Assembly: GCF_001942625.1 (NCBI RefSeq)
Contig: NZ_MLCL01000039.1
Location: forward strand, 1 to 64,000
Reading direction: 5' to 3'
Origin: Mycobacterium syngnathidarum
GTDB lineage: Bacteria; Actinomycetota; Actinomycetes; Mycobacteriales; Mycobacteriaceae
Length of the DNA: 64,000 nucleotides
Part shown: piece after piece, positions 37,753-46,598 of the stretch
Layout of the letters: each line of letters opens with the position of its first letter
Position numbering within the stretch: position 1 is the stretch's first letter
Notes under the pieces: generated by a model
Database searches by the model: none
What the model was told of the DNA's origin: nothing
Seen by the model: the letters and a program-made list of their open reading frames with translations, nothing else
Position numbers and translations under genes: made by a program

Positions 37753-38634
37753 TCAGTTCTGCCGCGGCAACAGCTCGGTGGTGAACCGGTTCAGGAATGC
37801 GTTGCGGTCGGTCGGCCCGGCCGCTCGGACCACGAACTTGGTCAGGCCGGCGGCCTGGTAGCCATCGAGTTGGCGGTGCAGATCGGACCAATCCGCAGCG
37901 ACCAGCTCCTCGGGGTCGACGTCGGGTCTGCGACGACGGACCGCGGCGAGCAGTTCAGCAGGCAGCGCGCCGTCCCCCACGGCAAGGCTGATGCCGTAGT
38001 GGTCGGGCTCGATGCGGCGGCCTGCGGCAACGGCCTCGGCTTCGATACGCCGACGGGCCGCGCCCGCCTCGTCGGGGGTGAGGAAGCTGCCCAGCCAGCC
38101 GTCACCGAATTTGCCGATGCGGGTCAGCGCCGCCGGTGCCGATCCGCCGAGCCAGATGTCGATCGGGGTGGCGGGCAGCGGCTGCACCTGGGCGGAACGG
38201 ACACTGAAATACTCGCCCTCGAACGTCACGTCGCCGCTGTTCAGGGCGGTTCGGAGCAGGTCCAGGGATTCGTCGAAGACCGCGGCGCGGCGGCCGTCGG
38301 GGACGACGAAGATATCCCGCTCGGCGGGGAGTGCCGAGTGCAGGCCGAACGCGGGCAGCACCCGCTTGGGTGCCAGCGCCGCCAGCGAGGCCAGTTGTTT
38401 GGCCACCAGAACCGGATGGCGGCCCGGCAGAATCGCGACCGAGGTCCCGACCTTGAGCCGCCGGGTGCGGGCCAGCGCGTAGGCCATACCGACGAAAGGG
38501 TCCACCGCGGGCGTATAGACCAGCTCGGAGAACCACACCGAGTCGACGCCGGAACCCTCGAGGTGATCGAGGATGTCGGCCAGCTCCTCCGGGGCGGTTT
38601 CAGCACCGAGCCCGACACCGAAGCGGACCTTCAT
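37753..38634 (-). CDS. LLM-class F420-dependent oxidoreductase
   Basis: The 293-residue luciferase-like TIM barrel has VRFGVGLGAETAPEELADILDHLE at the N-terminus, VGTSVAILPGRHPVLVAKQLASL, and the family GGSAPAALTRIGKFGDGWLGS segment. In mycobacteria such proteins use coenzyme F420 to reduce or oxidise unknown substrates. The ATG at 38634 is preferred because the longer frame covers the divergent gene's promoter. The substrate is not predictable. Confidence 0.85.
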   Translation of the reverse strand: MKVRFGVGLGAETAPEELADILDHLEGSGVDSVWFSELVYTPAVDPFVGMAYALARTRRLKVGTSVAILPGRHPVLVAKQLASLAALAPKRVLPAFGLHSALPAERDIFVVPDGRRAAVFDESLDLLRTALNSGDVTFEGEYFSVRSAQVQPLPATPIDIWLGGSAPAALTRIGKFGDGWLGSFLTPDEAGAARRRIEAEAVAAGRRIEPDHYGISLAVGDGALPAELLAAVRRRRPDVDPEELVAADWSDLHRQLDGYQAAGLTKFVVRAAGPTDRNAFLNRFTTELLPRQN

Positions 38635-38720
38635 CGGGGGCGTCCCATACCGTTCATATTGGGCGTAACACCGGCGACGCGCCTCTTGTGCCCGCCCGTC
38701 AGGCGGTTCAGAGTAAGACA

Positions 38721-39161
38721 ATGAGCGAACAATGGATTCAAGGGTGCTTGGTCCAGCGGATCACGTTTCGTGATGGCCTGGTGCTCAACCTCGACGACTA
38801 CAACGAATTGGTGATCTCGGTTCCGCTGGAACTGACGCTGCCGGCGACCGGCACCGACGATTCCGAAGTGGTGTCACTGGACCCCCGTGCACTGCGAAAC
38901 GAGGTCCGGCCGCTGTTCGATTTCGCCGGCCAGCGCTGTACCCATGCCGACTGGGAGGACGACGGCAGTCTCCACCTGAGCTTCTCGGACGGCCACCGCA
39001 TCGACGTCCGGCCTGACGAGGGGCATACCTCGTGGGAGCTGTACGGGAAGTACCACGGCTACGCCGCATGCCTGCCGCACGGCCGGGTTCGCGTCGTCCG
39101 CCACGATCAGGATGACTCCGATCAGGGCGCCGACGAGAATCCCACCCGTGAGAGCGGCTGA
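38721..39161 (+). CDS. Conserved hypothetical protein, DUF6188-like
   Basis: A soluble 146-residue protein made mainly of beta strands (WIQGCLVQRITFRDGLVLNL; DDGSLHLSFSDGHRIDV; WELYGKYHGYAACLP). Proteins of this kind are common in actinobacteria and lack an assigned function. The ATG at 38721 is preceded by AGAGTAAGACA, which may be a degenerate -10. The tail is acidic and polar (DQDDSDQGADENPTRESG). Confidence 0.65.
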   Translation: MSEQWIQGCLVQRITFRDGLVLNLDDYNELVISVPLELTLPATGTDDSEVVSLDPRALRNEVRPLFDFAGQRCTHADWEDDGSLHLSFSDGHRIDVRPDEGHTSWELYGKYHGYAACLPHGRVRVVRHDQDDSDQGADENPTRESG

Positions 39162-39201
39162 CCGGCGTACGGCGCGGCCGTGGGTACCCCTTTACCGAAG
39201 A

Positions 39202-39681
39202 TCAGCCGACGCCAACCCCGATGATCGGGATCCAGACGCCGAACAGCCACACGCCCCACTGCCGGAAGCCGTTGTCCCACACTGGGTTCAAGTTGTAACC
39301 CCAGTAATTGACGGTCGGTGGCAGCGGCCCGCCCCGCCAGTGGAACGGTGGTGGCGGACCCCAACCCCACGGCGGCGGGCCATTGCGGTCGTCCCACCAG
39401 TCGTGCCGGTTGTTCGCCCACCAGGGTCCCTTGTCATCCCAGTGCCGTCGATTGTCGAAATCAGGGCCGCGGTCAGGGCCGCGCCCACGGCTGTCGAAAT
39501 CGCGGTCATGACCGGGTCGCCCGCCGTTGCAGAACGGGAAGCAGTCATCGTTGCCGTGCCCCGGCTTGAGCGGCGCGGGCACCGCCGGCGACGCCGACGC
39601 CACCGGGGCCCCCATCCCCGCGGCGCCGATTCCGAACGCACCGACTGTCAACGCAGCCGCCACGAACTTGGTCAGTTTCAT
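39202..39681 (-). CDS. Secreted aromatic/histidine-rich small protein
   Basis: The 159-residue product has a clear signal peptide (KLTKFVAAALTVGAFGIGAAGMG, cleavage near ASAS). A Cys pair (DDCFPFCNGG) is followed by a region rich in Asp, Arg, His and Trp (HWDDKGPWW; RHDWWDD), and the protein ends in hydrophobic, Trp-rich WGVWLFGVWIPIIGVGVG. AGGAGG precedes the ATG. No family is recognised. The composition would suit wall or metal binding, but this is a guess. Confidence 0.72.
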   Translation of the reverse strand: MKLTKFVAAALTVGAFGIGAAGMGAPVASASPAVPAPLKPGHGNDDCFPFCNGGRPGHDRDFDSRGRGPDRGPDFDNRRHWDDKGPWWANNRHDWWDDRNGPPPWGWGPPPPFHWRGGPLPPTVNYWGYNLNPVWDNGFRQWGVWLFGVWIPIIGVGVG

Positions 39682-39846
39682 ACCTGGACCTCCTACAGTC
39701 GTGACCCCGGCGCCGGCCGTCCCCCAACGGCCCGGCGCCGCAACGCCTTGCAACCCAGCCCTGTGCGAGCGGCGAAACGTGCACCCCAGGGAGGTATCGC
39801 CACCACGGATCCGAGCGTTACCCGTTGTCCACCCACCTGGCGCACC

Positions 39847-39852
39847 TACCCT
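39847..39852 (+). promoter_or_regulatory. -10 hexamer TACCCT for the leaderless P450 gene
   Basis: TACCCT fits TANNNT and ends 6 nt before the GTG at 39859. It decides the start of the P450 gene within a long open frame. Confidence 0.55.
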
Positions 39853-39858
39853 GGCGAG

Positions 39859-41151
39859 GTGGGTATCGCACCGCGGACCAATGGCGCACCTCCTCCCGAC
39901 ATAGCACGGTCGGAGGTCGATCTCGGATCCTGGCAGTTCTGGCGCGAGGACGACGACATTCGGGACGCAGCGTTCGCTGCACTGCGCCACGACGACCCGA
40001 TCTCGTATCACCCGGCCTGCACCCTCGAGGGTTTCCCCGAAACCCCCGGGCACTGGGCGGTGACCCGATACGACGATGTCTTCCATGCCAGCCGGCATCC
40101 GGAGATCTTCAGCTCCGCGTCCGGGATCACCATCGGTGACCAAACCCCGGAACTGGCAGAGTATTTCGGCTCCATGATCGTGATGGACGATCCGCGTCAT
40201 ACCCGCTTGCGCAACATCGTGCGCAGCGCGTTCACGCCACGGGTGGTGGCGCTGATCGAGGACTCTGTCCGTGATCGGGCCCGGCGGCTCGTTGCCGACA
40301 TGGTCGCCAGAAATCCCGACGGCAACGCCGAGCTCGTCAACGAACTCGCCGGCCCGTTACCGCTGCAGATCATCTGCGACATGATGGGAATTCCCGAGCC
40401 CGACCATCAGCAGATCTTCCACTGGACCAACGTGATCCTGGGGTTCGGCGATCCGGATCTGACCACCGACTTCGACGAGTTCCTCCAGGTGGCGACGGAC
40501 ATCGGCGCCTATGCCACGGGGCTGGCCGACGAGCGCCGCGCCGTCGGGGCCGAGGACCTCACGACGAGCCTGGTCCAGGCCGAGGTCGACGGCGAACGCC
40601 TGACCTCGGCGGAGGTGGCCTCGTTCTTCATTCTGCTGGTGGTCGCCGGAAACGAGACCACCCGCAACGCCATCAGCCACGGCGTACTGGCCCTCACCCG
40701 ATTCCCCGAGCAGCGCCAAAAATGGTGGGCAGCCTACGACGAGCTGGCCCCCACCGCGGTGGAGGAGATCGTGCGCTGGGCATCGCCGGTGAGCTACATG
40801 CGCCGCACGGTCACCCAGGACACGGTGCTCGGCGGGACACCGCTGCCCGCCGGGGCGAAGGTCACGCTGTGGTACGGGTCGGCGAACCGCGACGAGTCGA
40901 AGTTTGCCGATCCGTGGATGTTCGACGTCACCCGCCATCCCAATCCCCATCTCGGATTCGGCGGCGGCGGTGCACATTTCTGTCTCGGAGCGAACTTGGC
41001 GCGCCGTGAGATCACCGTGGCGTTCGAGGAACTGCACCGGCAATTGCCCGACATCGTGGCGACCGAGGAACCCGACCGGCTGCAGTCACAATTCATCCAC
41101 GGCATCAAGCGCATGCCGGTGGCCTGGTCCTCGGGCCCAGCGGCTACCTGA
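39859..41151 (+). CDS. Cytochrome P450 (actinobacterial class, family not assigned)
   Basis: The 430-residue P450 has I-helix VVAGNETTRNA, ExxR in EEIVRWASP, and heme loop FGGGGAHFCLGANLARR with the axial Cys. It belongs to the same broad clade as steroid-oxidising CYP125/CYP142 (shared GNETTRN motif), but its N-terminal region (SWQFWREDDDIRDAAF) is different, so I do not give a CYP number. The GTG at 39859 is set by TACCCT 6 nt upstream; the longer frame upstream has no coding character. The 3' end overlaps the convergent cupredoxin gene by 8 nt. There is no KstR-type box in front. Confidence 0.87.
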   Translation: MGIAPRTNGAPPPDIARSEVDLGSWQFWREDDDIRDAAFAALRHDDPISYHPACTLEGFPETPGHWAVTRYDDVFHASRHPEIFSSASGITIGDQTPELAEYFGSMIVMDDPRHTRLRNIVRSAFTPRVVALIEDSVRDRARRLVADMVARNPDGNAELVNELAGPLPLQIICDMMGIPEPDHQQIFHWTNVILGFGDPDLTTDFDEFLQVATDIGAYATGLADERRAVGAEDLTTSLVQAEVDGERLTSAEVASFFILLVVAGNETTRNAISHGVLALTRFPEQRQKWWAAYDELAPTAVEEIVRWASPVSYMRRTVTQDTVLGGTPLPAGAKVTLWYGSANRDESKFADPWMFDVTRHPNPHLGFGGGGAHFCLGANLARREITVAFEELHRQLPDIVATEEPDRLQSQFIHGIKRMPVAWSSGPAAT

Positions 41152-41533
41152 CCGTCAGGGTGCCCAGCATCGCGGGGTGATACAGGCAGTAGAAGGCATA
41201 CTCCCCCGGCTCCTCGGGAGCCGTCAGCGTCGCCCGCCCCTTGCCCTCGACATGGACGTCGAACAGCCCTTTGGTCCGCGAGGTCACCGAATGCTCGACC
41301 TCGTCGTTGTTGACGATCGTGATCTCGGTGCCCGGCGCGACGGGTCCGAGCGAGCTGAACCCCATACCCTCGATCGCGAGGACGGGGCCGGATGGGACCG
41401 ATGTGTCGGAGCTCGCGGTGACCGTCTCGGAATGCTGACCGTGACCGCCCGGCGAATTGGCTTGCCCGCAAGCAACACTGGTAACCACTAGTAAGAACGA
41501 CGACACCACCGCCGCCGCCGCGAGTCGCAACAT
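41144..41533 (-). CDS. Cupredoxin-domain lipoprotein
   Basis: The 129-residue exported protein has a lipobox VTSVAC (Cys22). The following 100 residues form a plastocyanin-like fold with type-1 copper ligands His81 (DEVEHSV), Cys116, His119 and Met122 (YCLYHPAM). It would sit on the outer face of the membrane and carry one electron or bind copper. It converges on the P450 gene, and PimC lies upstream on the same strand. A partner oxidase is not visible in the window. Confidence 0.85.
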   Translation of the reverse strand: MLRLAAAAVVSSFLLVVTSVACGQANSPGGHGQHSETVTASSDTSVPSGPVLAIEGMGFSSLGPVAPGTEITIVNNDEVEHSVTSRTKGLFDVHVEGKGRATLTAPEEPGEYAFYCLYHPAMLGTLTVR

Positions 41534-41620
41534 CCGGGCCCCCTCGGGATCGTGCTGACGGGGCCGATTATCCCCTCCCCCCCAGGGCGTGATGTGCTCG
41601 AATCCGCCGATCCGGCGCTG

Positions 41621-42727
41621 CTAGCGGGGCCCCAGGACATCGAGCATGCCTGCCGCTGATCGCGGCCAGCTGAACTGCTCGGCCCGCTGTCGGGCACTGC
41701 TGCGCCGCAACGGTTCGGGACGACCGATCACCGAGGTGACCGCACGGGCAATGGCCTGTGGGTCGTTGTCGGCGGTGGCTCCGCTGTCGCGGGTGAGGAT
41801 CTCGGCCAGCGCCGAGGTTCGTGACACGACCGCCGGTGTTCCGCAGGCCAGCGCTTCCAGCGCGGCCAGGCCGAAGGTCTCGTGCGGTCCCGGCGCGAGC
41901 GCGACGTCGGCGGAGGCCAGGATGGTCGCCACCGTGTCTCGGCAGCCGATGTATCCGGTGAAGGCCACCGGCAGTCCGCTGGCCTGCCGTTCCAGCCGGG
42001 CCCGCAACGGCCCCTCCCCGACCACCACCAGCCGGGCGTCGACCCCCGAATCCTGCAGTGCGGCGACGGTATCGATGCTCCGGTGGGCATGCTTCTCGAT
42101 CGATAGCCTGCCGCAGTGCACCAGCAGGGTCTGCTGCGGCCCGGCCCACCGACTGCGCATCGCCGCGCACCGGCGCCGCGGATGGAACTGCTCGAGGTCC
42201 ACCCCGAGCGGAACGGTCGCGACGTTGTGCGCGCCGATACGGTCGAATTCCTCCCGCGCGAAGGCCGTCGTGCACACCACGGCGTCATAGTTGGCCGCGG
42301 TTCGCCGATTGGCGAAGTCCGCCACCACCACCGCCGCCGACCGTGGCAGCACCTGGCCGACCAACCGGTCGAGGCGTTCATGGGAAATCATCACGGTGGC
42401 CACTCCGTGGCTGCGGCCCCAGGGTCCCAGCGACCTCAGGGTCAACCGGTCCGACACTTCGATGGCGTCGGGGCCCAGCTGTTCCAACAACGTGGTCACC
42501 GGACCTGGTAGCACCGCACGATAGCCACCGGTAAACGGGATGAGCCTGGCGGGCAGGGAGATTCGCACGACGCCGCTGGCCAGCACATGCCGCTGCGGTT
42601 GTGAACCCGGGACGATGAGAAACACCGCGTGCCCCAGCGCACAGTACTCTGCGCCCAGCCGGTCGACGGCGGTCCGCAGGCCTCCCGATCGCGGGCCGTA
42701 GAAGTTGGCGACCTGGACAACCCGCAT
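41621..42727 (-). CDS. pimC: GT4 mannosyltransferase PimC
   Basis: The 368-residue glycosyltransferase has a GT-B fold. It is strongly similar, as I recall it, to PimC, which adds the third mannose of phosphatidylinositol mannosides: VVQVANFYGPRSGGLRTAV, EVSDRLTLRSLGRWG-like segment, VVCTTAFAREEFDRIGA, HCGRLSIEKHA, and the EX7E motif region GPHETFGLAALEALACGTP. It is cytosolic or membrane-associated and uses GDP-mannose. The gene is missing or deleted in some M. tuberculosis strains (RvD2 region). It is single in its transcription unit, about 90 nt after the cupredoxin gene. Confidence 0.87.
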   Translation of the reverse strand: MRVVQVANFYGPRSGGLRTAVDRLGAEYCALGHAVFLIVPGSQPQRHVLASGVVRISLPARLIPFTGGYRAVLPGPVTTLLEQLGPDAIEVSDRLTLRSLGPWGRSHGVATVMISHERLDRLVGQVLPRSAAVVVADFANRRTAANYDAVVCTTAFAREEFDRIGAHNVATVPLGVDLEQFHPRRRCAAMRSRWAGPQQTLLVHCGRLSIEKHAHRSIDTVAALQDSGVDARLVVVGEGPLRARLERQASGLPVAFTGYIGCRDTVATILASADVALAPGPHETFGLAALEALACGTPAVVSRTSALAEILTRDSGATADNDPQAIARAVTSVIGRPEPLRRSSARQRAEQFSWPRSAAGMLDVLGPR

Positions 42728-42892
42728 GCCACGATCAGAACCGGGCCGCGTGTGCGGTCAACAACGAGGGCGCGACCGTGACCTGAACAGCCACTGAACA
42801 AGCCCTGGGGCCCGCTCGGGTCCAGGTGAGATGGGTGGCGAACCACTATGCGCCGAAATCCCGAACCACAGCTATAACGGTGCCTCCCGCGG

Positions 42893-42898
42893 GATACT
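42893..42898 (+). promoter_or_regulatory. -10 hexamer GATACT for the SDR gene
   Basis: GATACT (4 of 6 to TATAAT, keeping A2 and T6) ends 6 nt before the ATG at 42905, with no Shine-Dalgarno sequence between. It is read as another leaderless promoter. Confidence 0.4.
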
Positions 42899-42904
42899 CA
42901 TCCG

Positions 42905-43831
42905 ATGGGCTGGACACCGGAGCCGGACGCGCTGCGGGGCCGTATCGCCGTGGTCGCCGGGGCCACCCGCGGTGCGGGCCGGGGCATCGCGGCGGCACTG
43001 GGTGAGGTCGGCGCCACCGTCGTGTGCACCGGGCGCAGCAGCCGGTGTGGAAGCCGCGACTCCGACTATCGCCGGCCCGAAACCATCGAAGAAACCGCCG
43101 AACTGGTCACGGCGCTCGGTGGGTGCGGCATCGCCGTTCAGGTCGATCACCTCGAGGTGACGCAGGTGCGCAAACTGGCCGGCCGGCTCAAGGCCGACTA
43201 CGGGCACATCGACATTCTGGTCAACGACATCTGGGGCGCCGAGATCCTCAAGGGGCCGCCCGACACCTGGGGCCGCCCGATGTGGCAGCACGATCTCGAC
43301 GACGGGTTGCGGATGCTGCGACTCGGGCTGGACACCCACTTGATCACCTCGCACTGCATCCTGCCGCTGCTCGCCGACCGCCCCGGCGGGCTGTTGGTCG
43401 AGATGACCGATGGGACAACAGAATTCAACGCAGAAAATCCCCGACTGTCGGTGTTCTACGACCTCGTCAAGACCGCAGTGAACCGGCTGGCGTTCAGCCA
43501 CGGGCACGAACTCGCCGCATTCGGCGCCACCGCCGTGGCAGTCACCCCGGGTTGGCTGCGCTCGGAAATGATGCTGGACAACTACGGCGTAACCGAAGCC
43601 AACTGGCGGGGTGCACTCGACCTGGCCCGCACGGACGGATACCCGGCGGCGCCGCCCGGGTTCGCCGAGTCTGAGTCCCCCAGGTTCGTCGGCCGCGGGA
43701 TCGCCGCGGTGGCCGCGGACCCGGATCGGGCCCGATGGAACCAGCACTCCGTCAGCTCGGCCGCGCTCGCCCGCCACTACGGTTTCAGCGACCTCGACGG
43801 GCGGGTGCCGGACGTCTGGGCTCCACTATAA
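42905..43831 (+). CDS. SDR oxidoreductase, atypical
   Basis: A 308-residue short-chain dehydrogenase with cofactor motif GATRGAGRGIA (about 19-29), LVNDIWGAE in place of the usual NNAG, and the catalytic pair in YDLVK. It is longer than classical SDRs because of an insert around the GRSSRCGSRDSDYRRPETIEE region. The cofactor is probably NADP(H), judging from the Arg-rich loop after beta-2 (CTGRSSR). The substrate is unknown. It is monocistronic, with about 100 nt before the amidohydrolase gene. Confidence 0.83.
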   Translation: MGWTPEPDALRGRIAVVAGATRGAGRGIAAALGEVGATVVCTGRSSRCGSRDSDYRRPETIEETAELVTALGGCGIAVQVDHLEVTQVRKLAGRLKADYGHIDILVNDIWGAEILKGPPDTWGRPMWQHDLDDGLRMLRLGLDTHLITSHCILPLLADRPGGLLVEMTDGTTEFNAENPRLSVFYDLVKTAVNRLAFSHGHELAAFGATAVAVTPGWLRSEMMLDNYGVTEANWRGALDLARTDGYPAAPPGFAESESPRFVGRGIAAVAADPDRARWNQHSVSSAALARHYGFSDLDGRVPDVWAPL

Positions 43832-43895
43832 CCCCAGGTGAGGCGTCATCTCACACAGCCAGTAGACATTTCCTCGAATCTGTTCACCTTTTTCA

Positions 43896-43925
43896 TTGAC
43901 ATCGGCGCGACCGGGCCTGTTCTAT
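43896..43925 (+). promoter_or_regulatory. Promoter: -35 TTGACA, 18 nt, -10 TTCTAT
   Basis: A consensus -35 TTGACA (43896-43901) and a -10-like TTCTAT (43920-43925) precede the GTG start at 43932 with a 6-nt gap. This again predicts a leaderless transcript. The stretch just upstream is T-rich. Confidence 0.6.
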
Positions 43926-43931
43926 GGCTGA

Positions 43932-45722
43932 GTGACGTTCGACACAATCATTCGCAACGGCCGGTGGTTCGACGGCACCGGCGCCCCGTCAGCCGTCCGC
44001 AACATCGGAATTCGCAACGGGCACGTGGTCGCCATCTCCCCCGAGCCCCTCGATGAGACGGGCGGCCCGCAGGTCATCGATGCCGCAGGCAAGTGGGTGA
44101 TGCCCGGCATGCTGGACATCCACACCCACTACGACGTCGAGGTGCTGGGCGGCCCCTCGCTGTCAGAATCGCTGCGCCACGGCGTGACCACCGTGATGCT
44201 CGGCTCCTGCTCACTGTCGACCGTGCACGTCGGCGGCGTCGACGCCGGTGACCTGTTCGGCCGGGTCGAGGCCATCCCCCGGGGCCAAGTCATCGCCGCA
44301 GTGGACGGGAACAAGACCTGGACCGACTGCAAGGGGTACGTGACGGCACTGGAGAGCCTGCCGCTGGGACCCAACCTCGCCGCGTTCATCGGGCATTCCG
44401 ACATGCGCACCGCGGTGATGGGCCTGGACCGCGCCACCCGCAAAGACGAGCGGCCCACCGCCGCCGAACAGGCCCGGATGGAGCAGATGCTCACCGAGGC
44501 CCTGGAGGCCGGCTTCGTCGGAATGTCGTCTCAGCAGCTGCTCTTCGACAAGATCGACGGCGACACCTGCCGGTCGCGCACCCTGCCCTCGACCTACGCC
44601 AAACCCCGTGAGCTGCGCCGACTCAAGTCGTTGCTACGCCGCTCGGGCCGGGTTCTGCAATCCGGTCCGGACATCCAGAACCCGCTGAACCTCGTCTCGC
44701 AGTTGGCGCAGTCGCTCGGGCTGATACGAAACAACCTGAAGACCAGCCTGCTCTCGGCCGCGGACATCAAGGCCAACCCGTACTCGATCGCGATCATGGG
44801 CCCCGTCGCCCGGCTGGTGAACAAGCTCGGCGGCAACTTCCGCTGGCAGCATCTTCCGGTACCGTTCGAGGTGTACGCCGACGGCATCGACCTGGTGGTG
44901 TTCGAGGAATTCGGTTCCGGCGCAGCGGCTCTGCACCTGCGCGACGAAGTCGAGCGCAATGAACTACTGCGCGACGAGGAATACCGGCGCAAGTTCCGCA
45001 AGGACTACGACAGCAAGTTCGGTGTGCGTGTCTGGCACCGGGACTTCTTCGACGCCGAAATCGTCTCCTGCCCTGACGAATCCGTGGTCGGCAAATCGTT
45101 CGGCCAGGTCGGGCAGGAACGGGGTGGGCTGCACCCGGTCGATGCCTTCCTGGACCTGGTGCTCGAGCACGGCACGGCGCTGCGGTGGCGCACCACGATA
45201 TCCAACCACCGGCCGGAGGTGCTCAAGAAGCTGGCCCGCGACCCCGGTATCCAGCTCGGGTTCTCCGACGCCGGTGCGCACCTGCGGAACATGGCGTTCT
45301 ACAACATGGGGCTGCGGCTGCTTCGGCATGTTCGCGACGCCGAACGTACGGGCACGCCGTTCATGTCGACCGAGCAGGCCGTGCACCGGCTCACCGGCGA
45401 ACTCGCGGACTGGTATCGCATCGACGCCGGCCACCTGCGCATCGGAGACCGCGCCGACGTGGTGATCATCGACCCCGAGCATCTCGACGACTCCCTCGAC
45501 GCCTACGCCGAGGACACCGTCGACCAGTACGGCGGCTTGTCCCGCATGGTCAATCGCAATGACGACACCGTCACCGCCGTACTTGTCGGCGGGCGCACCG
45601 TGTTCGCCGACGGCCGGTTGACCGACCTGGTGGGCAAGCAGCGCACCGGCCGGTTCCTGCGAGCCGCACATCAGACCCCGTCGATCTCCGCCGAGAACAG
45701 TGAGCTGACCAGTGTCCGTTGA
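43932..45722 (+). CDS. Amidohydrolase (N-acyl-D-amino-acid deacylase/hydantoinase superfamily)
   Basis: The 596-residue enzyme has the metal-dependent TIM-barrel plan: a small beta-sandwich flanking domain (FDTIIRNGRWFDGTGAP), metal motif DIHTHYD, a later GFSDAGAHLRNMAF with metal-binding Asp, and C-terminal GDRADVVIIDPEHL. It is of the N-acyl-D-amino-acid deacylase type. The next gene overlaps by 11 nt and encodes an NTF2-like protein, so they probably act on the same small molecule. From memory Rv1879, beside glnA3 in M. tuberculosis, is also an amidohydrolase. The substrate is unknown. Confidence 0.83.
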   Translation: MTFDTIIRNGRWFDGTGAPSAVRNIGIRNGHVVAISPEPLDETGGPQVIDAAGKWVMPGMLDIHTHYDVEVLGGPSLSESLRHGVTTVMLGSCSLSTVHVGGVDAGDLFGRVEAIPRGQVIAAVDGNKTWTDCKGYVTALESLPLGPNLAAFIGHSDMRTAVMGLDRATRKDERPTAAEQARMEQMLTEALEAGFVGMSSQQLLFDKIDGDTCRSRTLPSTYAKPRELRRLKSLLRRSGRVLQSGPDIQNPLNLVSQLAQSLGLIRNNLKTSLLSAADIKANPYSIAIMGPVARLVNKLGGNFRWQHLPVPFEVYADGIDLVVFEEFGSGAAALHLRDEVERNELLRDEEYRRKFRKDYDSKFGVRVWHRDFFDAEIVSCPDESVVGKSFGQVGQERGGLHPVDAFLDLVLEHGTALRWRTTISNHRPEVLKKLARDPGIQLGFSDAGAHLRNMAFYNMGLRLLRHVRDAERTGTPFMSTEQAVHRLTGELADWYRIDAGHLRIGDRADVVIIDPEHLDDSLDAYAEDTVDQYGGLSRMVNRNDDTVTAVLVGGRTVFADGRLTDLVGKQRTGRFLRAAHQTPSISAENSELTSVR

Positions 45723-46170
45723 AGACGTAACGATCGAAGAGACCGTCCACGGCATGTGGAAAGCGCTTTCGGAGCGCGACTGGGACACCCTCATGACGTA
45801 TCTGTCGGACGACTGCATCTACCTCGACATGCCGGTGGGTCCCGCCGCGGCAGCCAAGGGACCCACCGACATCGTCAAGCGCCTCAAAATCGGCCTCGAA
45901 CCGCTGGCGTCCTACGAGAACTTCCCGGGCCTGCTCGTGGACAACGGTCGCGACGCCATGTACGAACATCATGAGGAATGGCATTGGGCCAGCGGCGAAT
46001 CCGCCGTGCTGAAGTTCGTCACGGTACACCGGGTCGAGAACGGCAAGGTGACGCTGTGGAAGGACTACTGGGACATGGGCGCCCTGGCCAACCATGCCCC
46101 GCCGGACTGGCTGGAGAATTTCGCCACCGCGGACATGTCGTGGGTGTTCGATGCCACCGGGCTGGTTTGA
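45712..46170 (+). CDS. NTF2/SnoaL-like, limonene-epoxide-hydrolase-like protein
   Basis: A 152-residue alpha+beta cone-fold protein with VHGMWKALSERDWDTLMTYLSDDCIYLDMPVG at the N-terminus and VENGKVTLWKDYWDMG at the end. This is the pattern of SnoaL-like and LEH-like domains (the Asp of WKDYWD occupies a catalytic-type position). The GTG start overlaps the amidohydrolase stop by 11 nt, so expression is coupled. It may be an epoxide hydrolase or isomerase, or a non-enzymatic binder. Confidence 0.75.
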   Translation: MSVEDVTIEETVHGMWKALSERDWDTLMTYLSDDCIYLDMPVGPAAAAKGPTDIVKRLKIGLEPLASYENFPGLLVDNGRDAMYEHHEEWHWASGESAVLKFVTVHRVENGKVTLWKDYWDMGALANHAPPDWLENFATADMSWVFDATGLV

Positions 46171-46182
46171 CCCGACCCCTGG

Positions 46183-46548
46183 CTAATCGGGGCCCCACAC
46201 CAAGCAGAACGGGTGGCCGGCCGGATCCCGGAACACCCGGAAGTTCTCCTCGCCGACGGCATCGGTGACCCGAGTGGCACCCAGCGCCAGCACCTGGCGC
46301 TCGGCCACATCCGCATCGTCGACCTCGATGTCCAGGTGGAGTTGCTGGGATCCCCGCGGATCGGGGAAGTCCGGGGGCTCGTGTTGTGGCGAGTACTGAC
46401 ATGCGACCCGCCGCCCGGACGGATCTGTCACGACAACCCACGTGTCGTCTTGGGCGGCAACGTCTCCGCCCAGCAGCCCGGCGTAGAACTCGGCCAATGC
46501 CCGCGGATCCCGGCAGTCCAGCACTATGGAGCGAAGTGTCCCGATCAT
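46183..46548 (-). CDS. VOC family protein
   Basis: The 121-residue glyoxalase-like protein has GTLRSIVLDCRDPRALAEFYAGLLGG, then HLDIEVDDADVAE and FRVFRDPAGHPFCLVWG. It probably binds a metal but the substrate is unknown. I use the ATG at 46548, where the domain begins. A GTG at 46602 overlaps the glnA3 stop as GTGA and would add 18 residues, so translational coupling is a real alternative. It is likely co-transcribed with glnA3. Confidence 0.75.
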   Translation of the reverse strand: MIGTLRSIVLDCRDPRALAEFYAGLLGGDVAAQDDTWVVVTDPSGRRVACQYSPQHEPPDFPDPRGSQQLHLDIEVDDADVAERQVLALGATRVTDAVGEENFRVFRDPAGHPFCLVWGPD

Positions 46549-46598
46549 CGGATCGATATTGCCATCGTGGGCAGCCCGCAAACGTCTCACCCCGCCGC

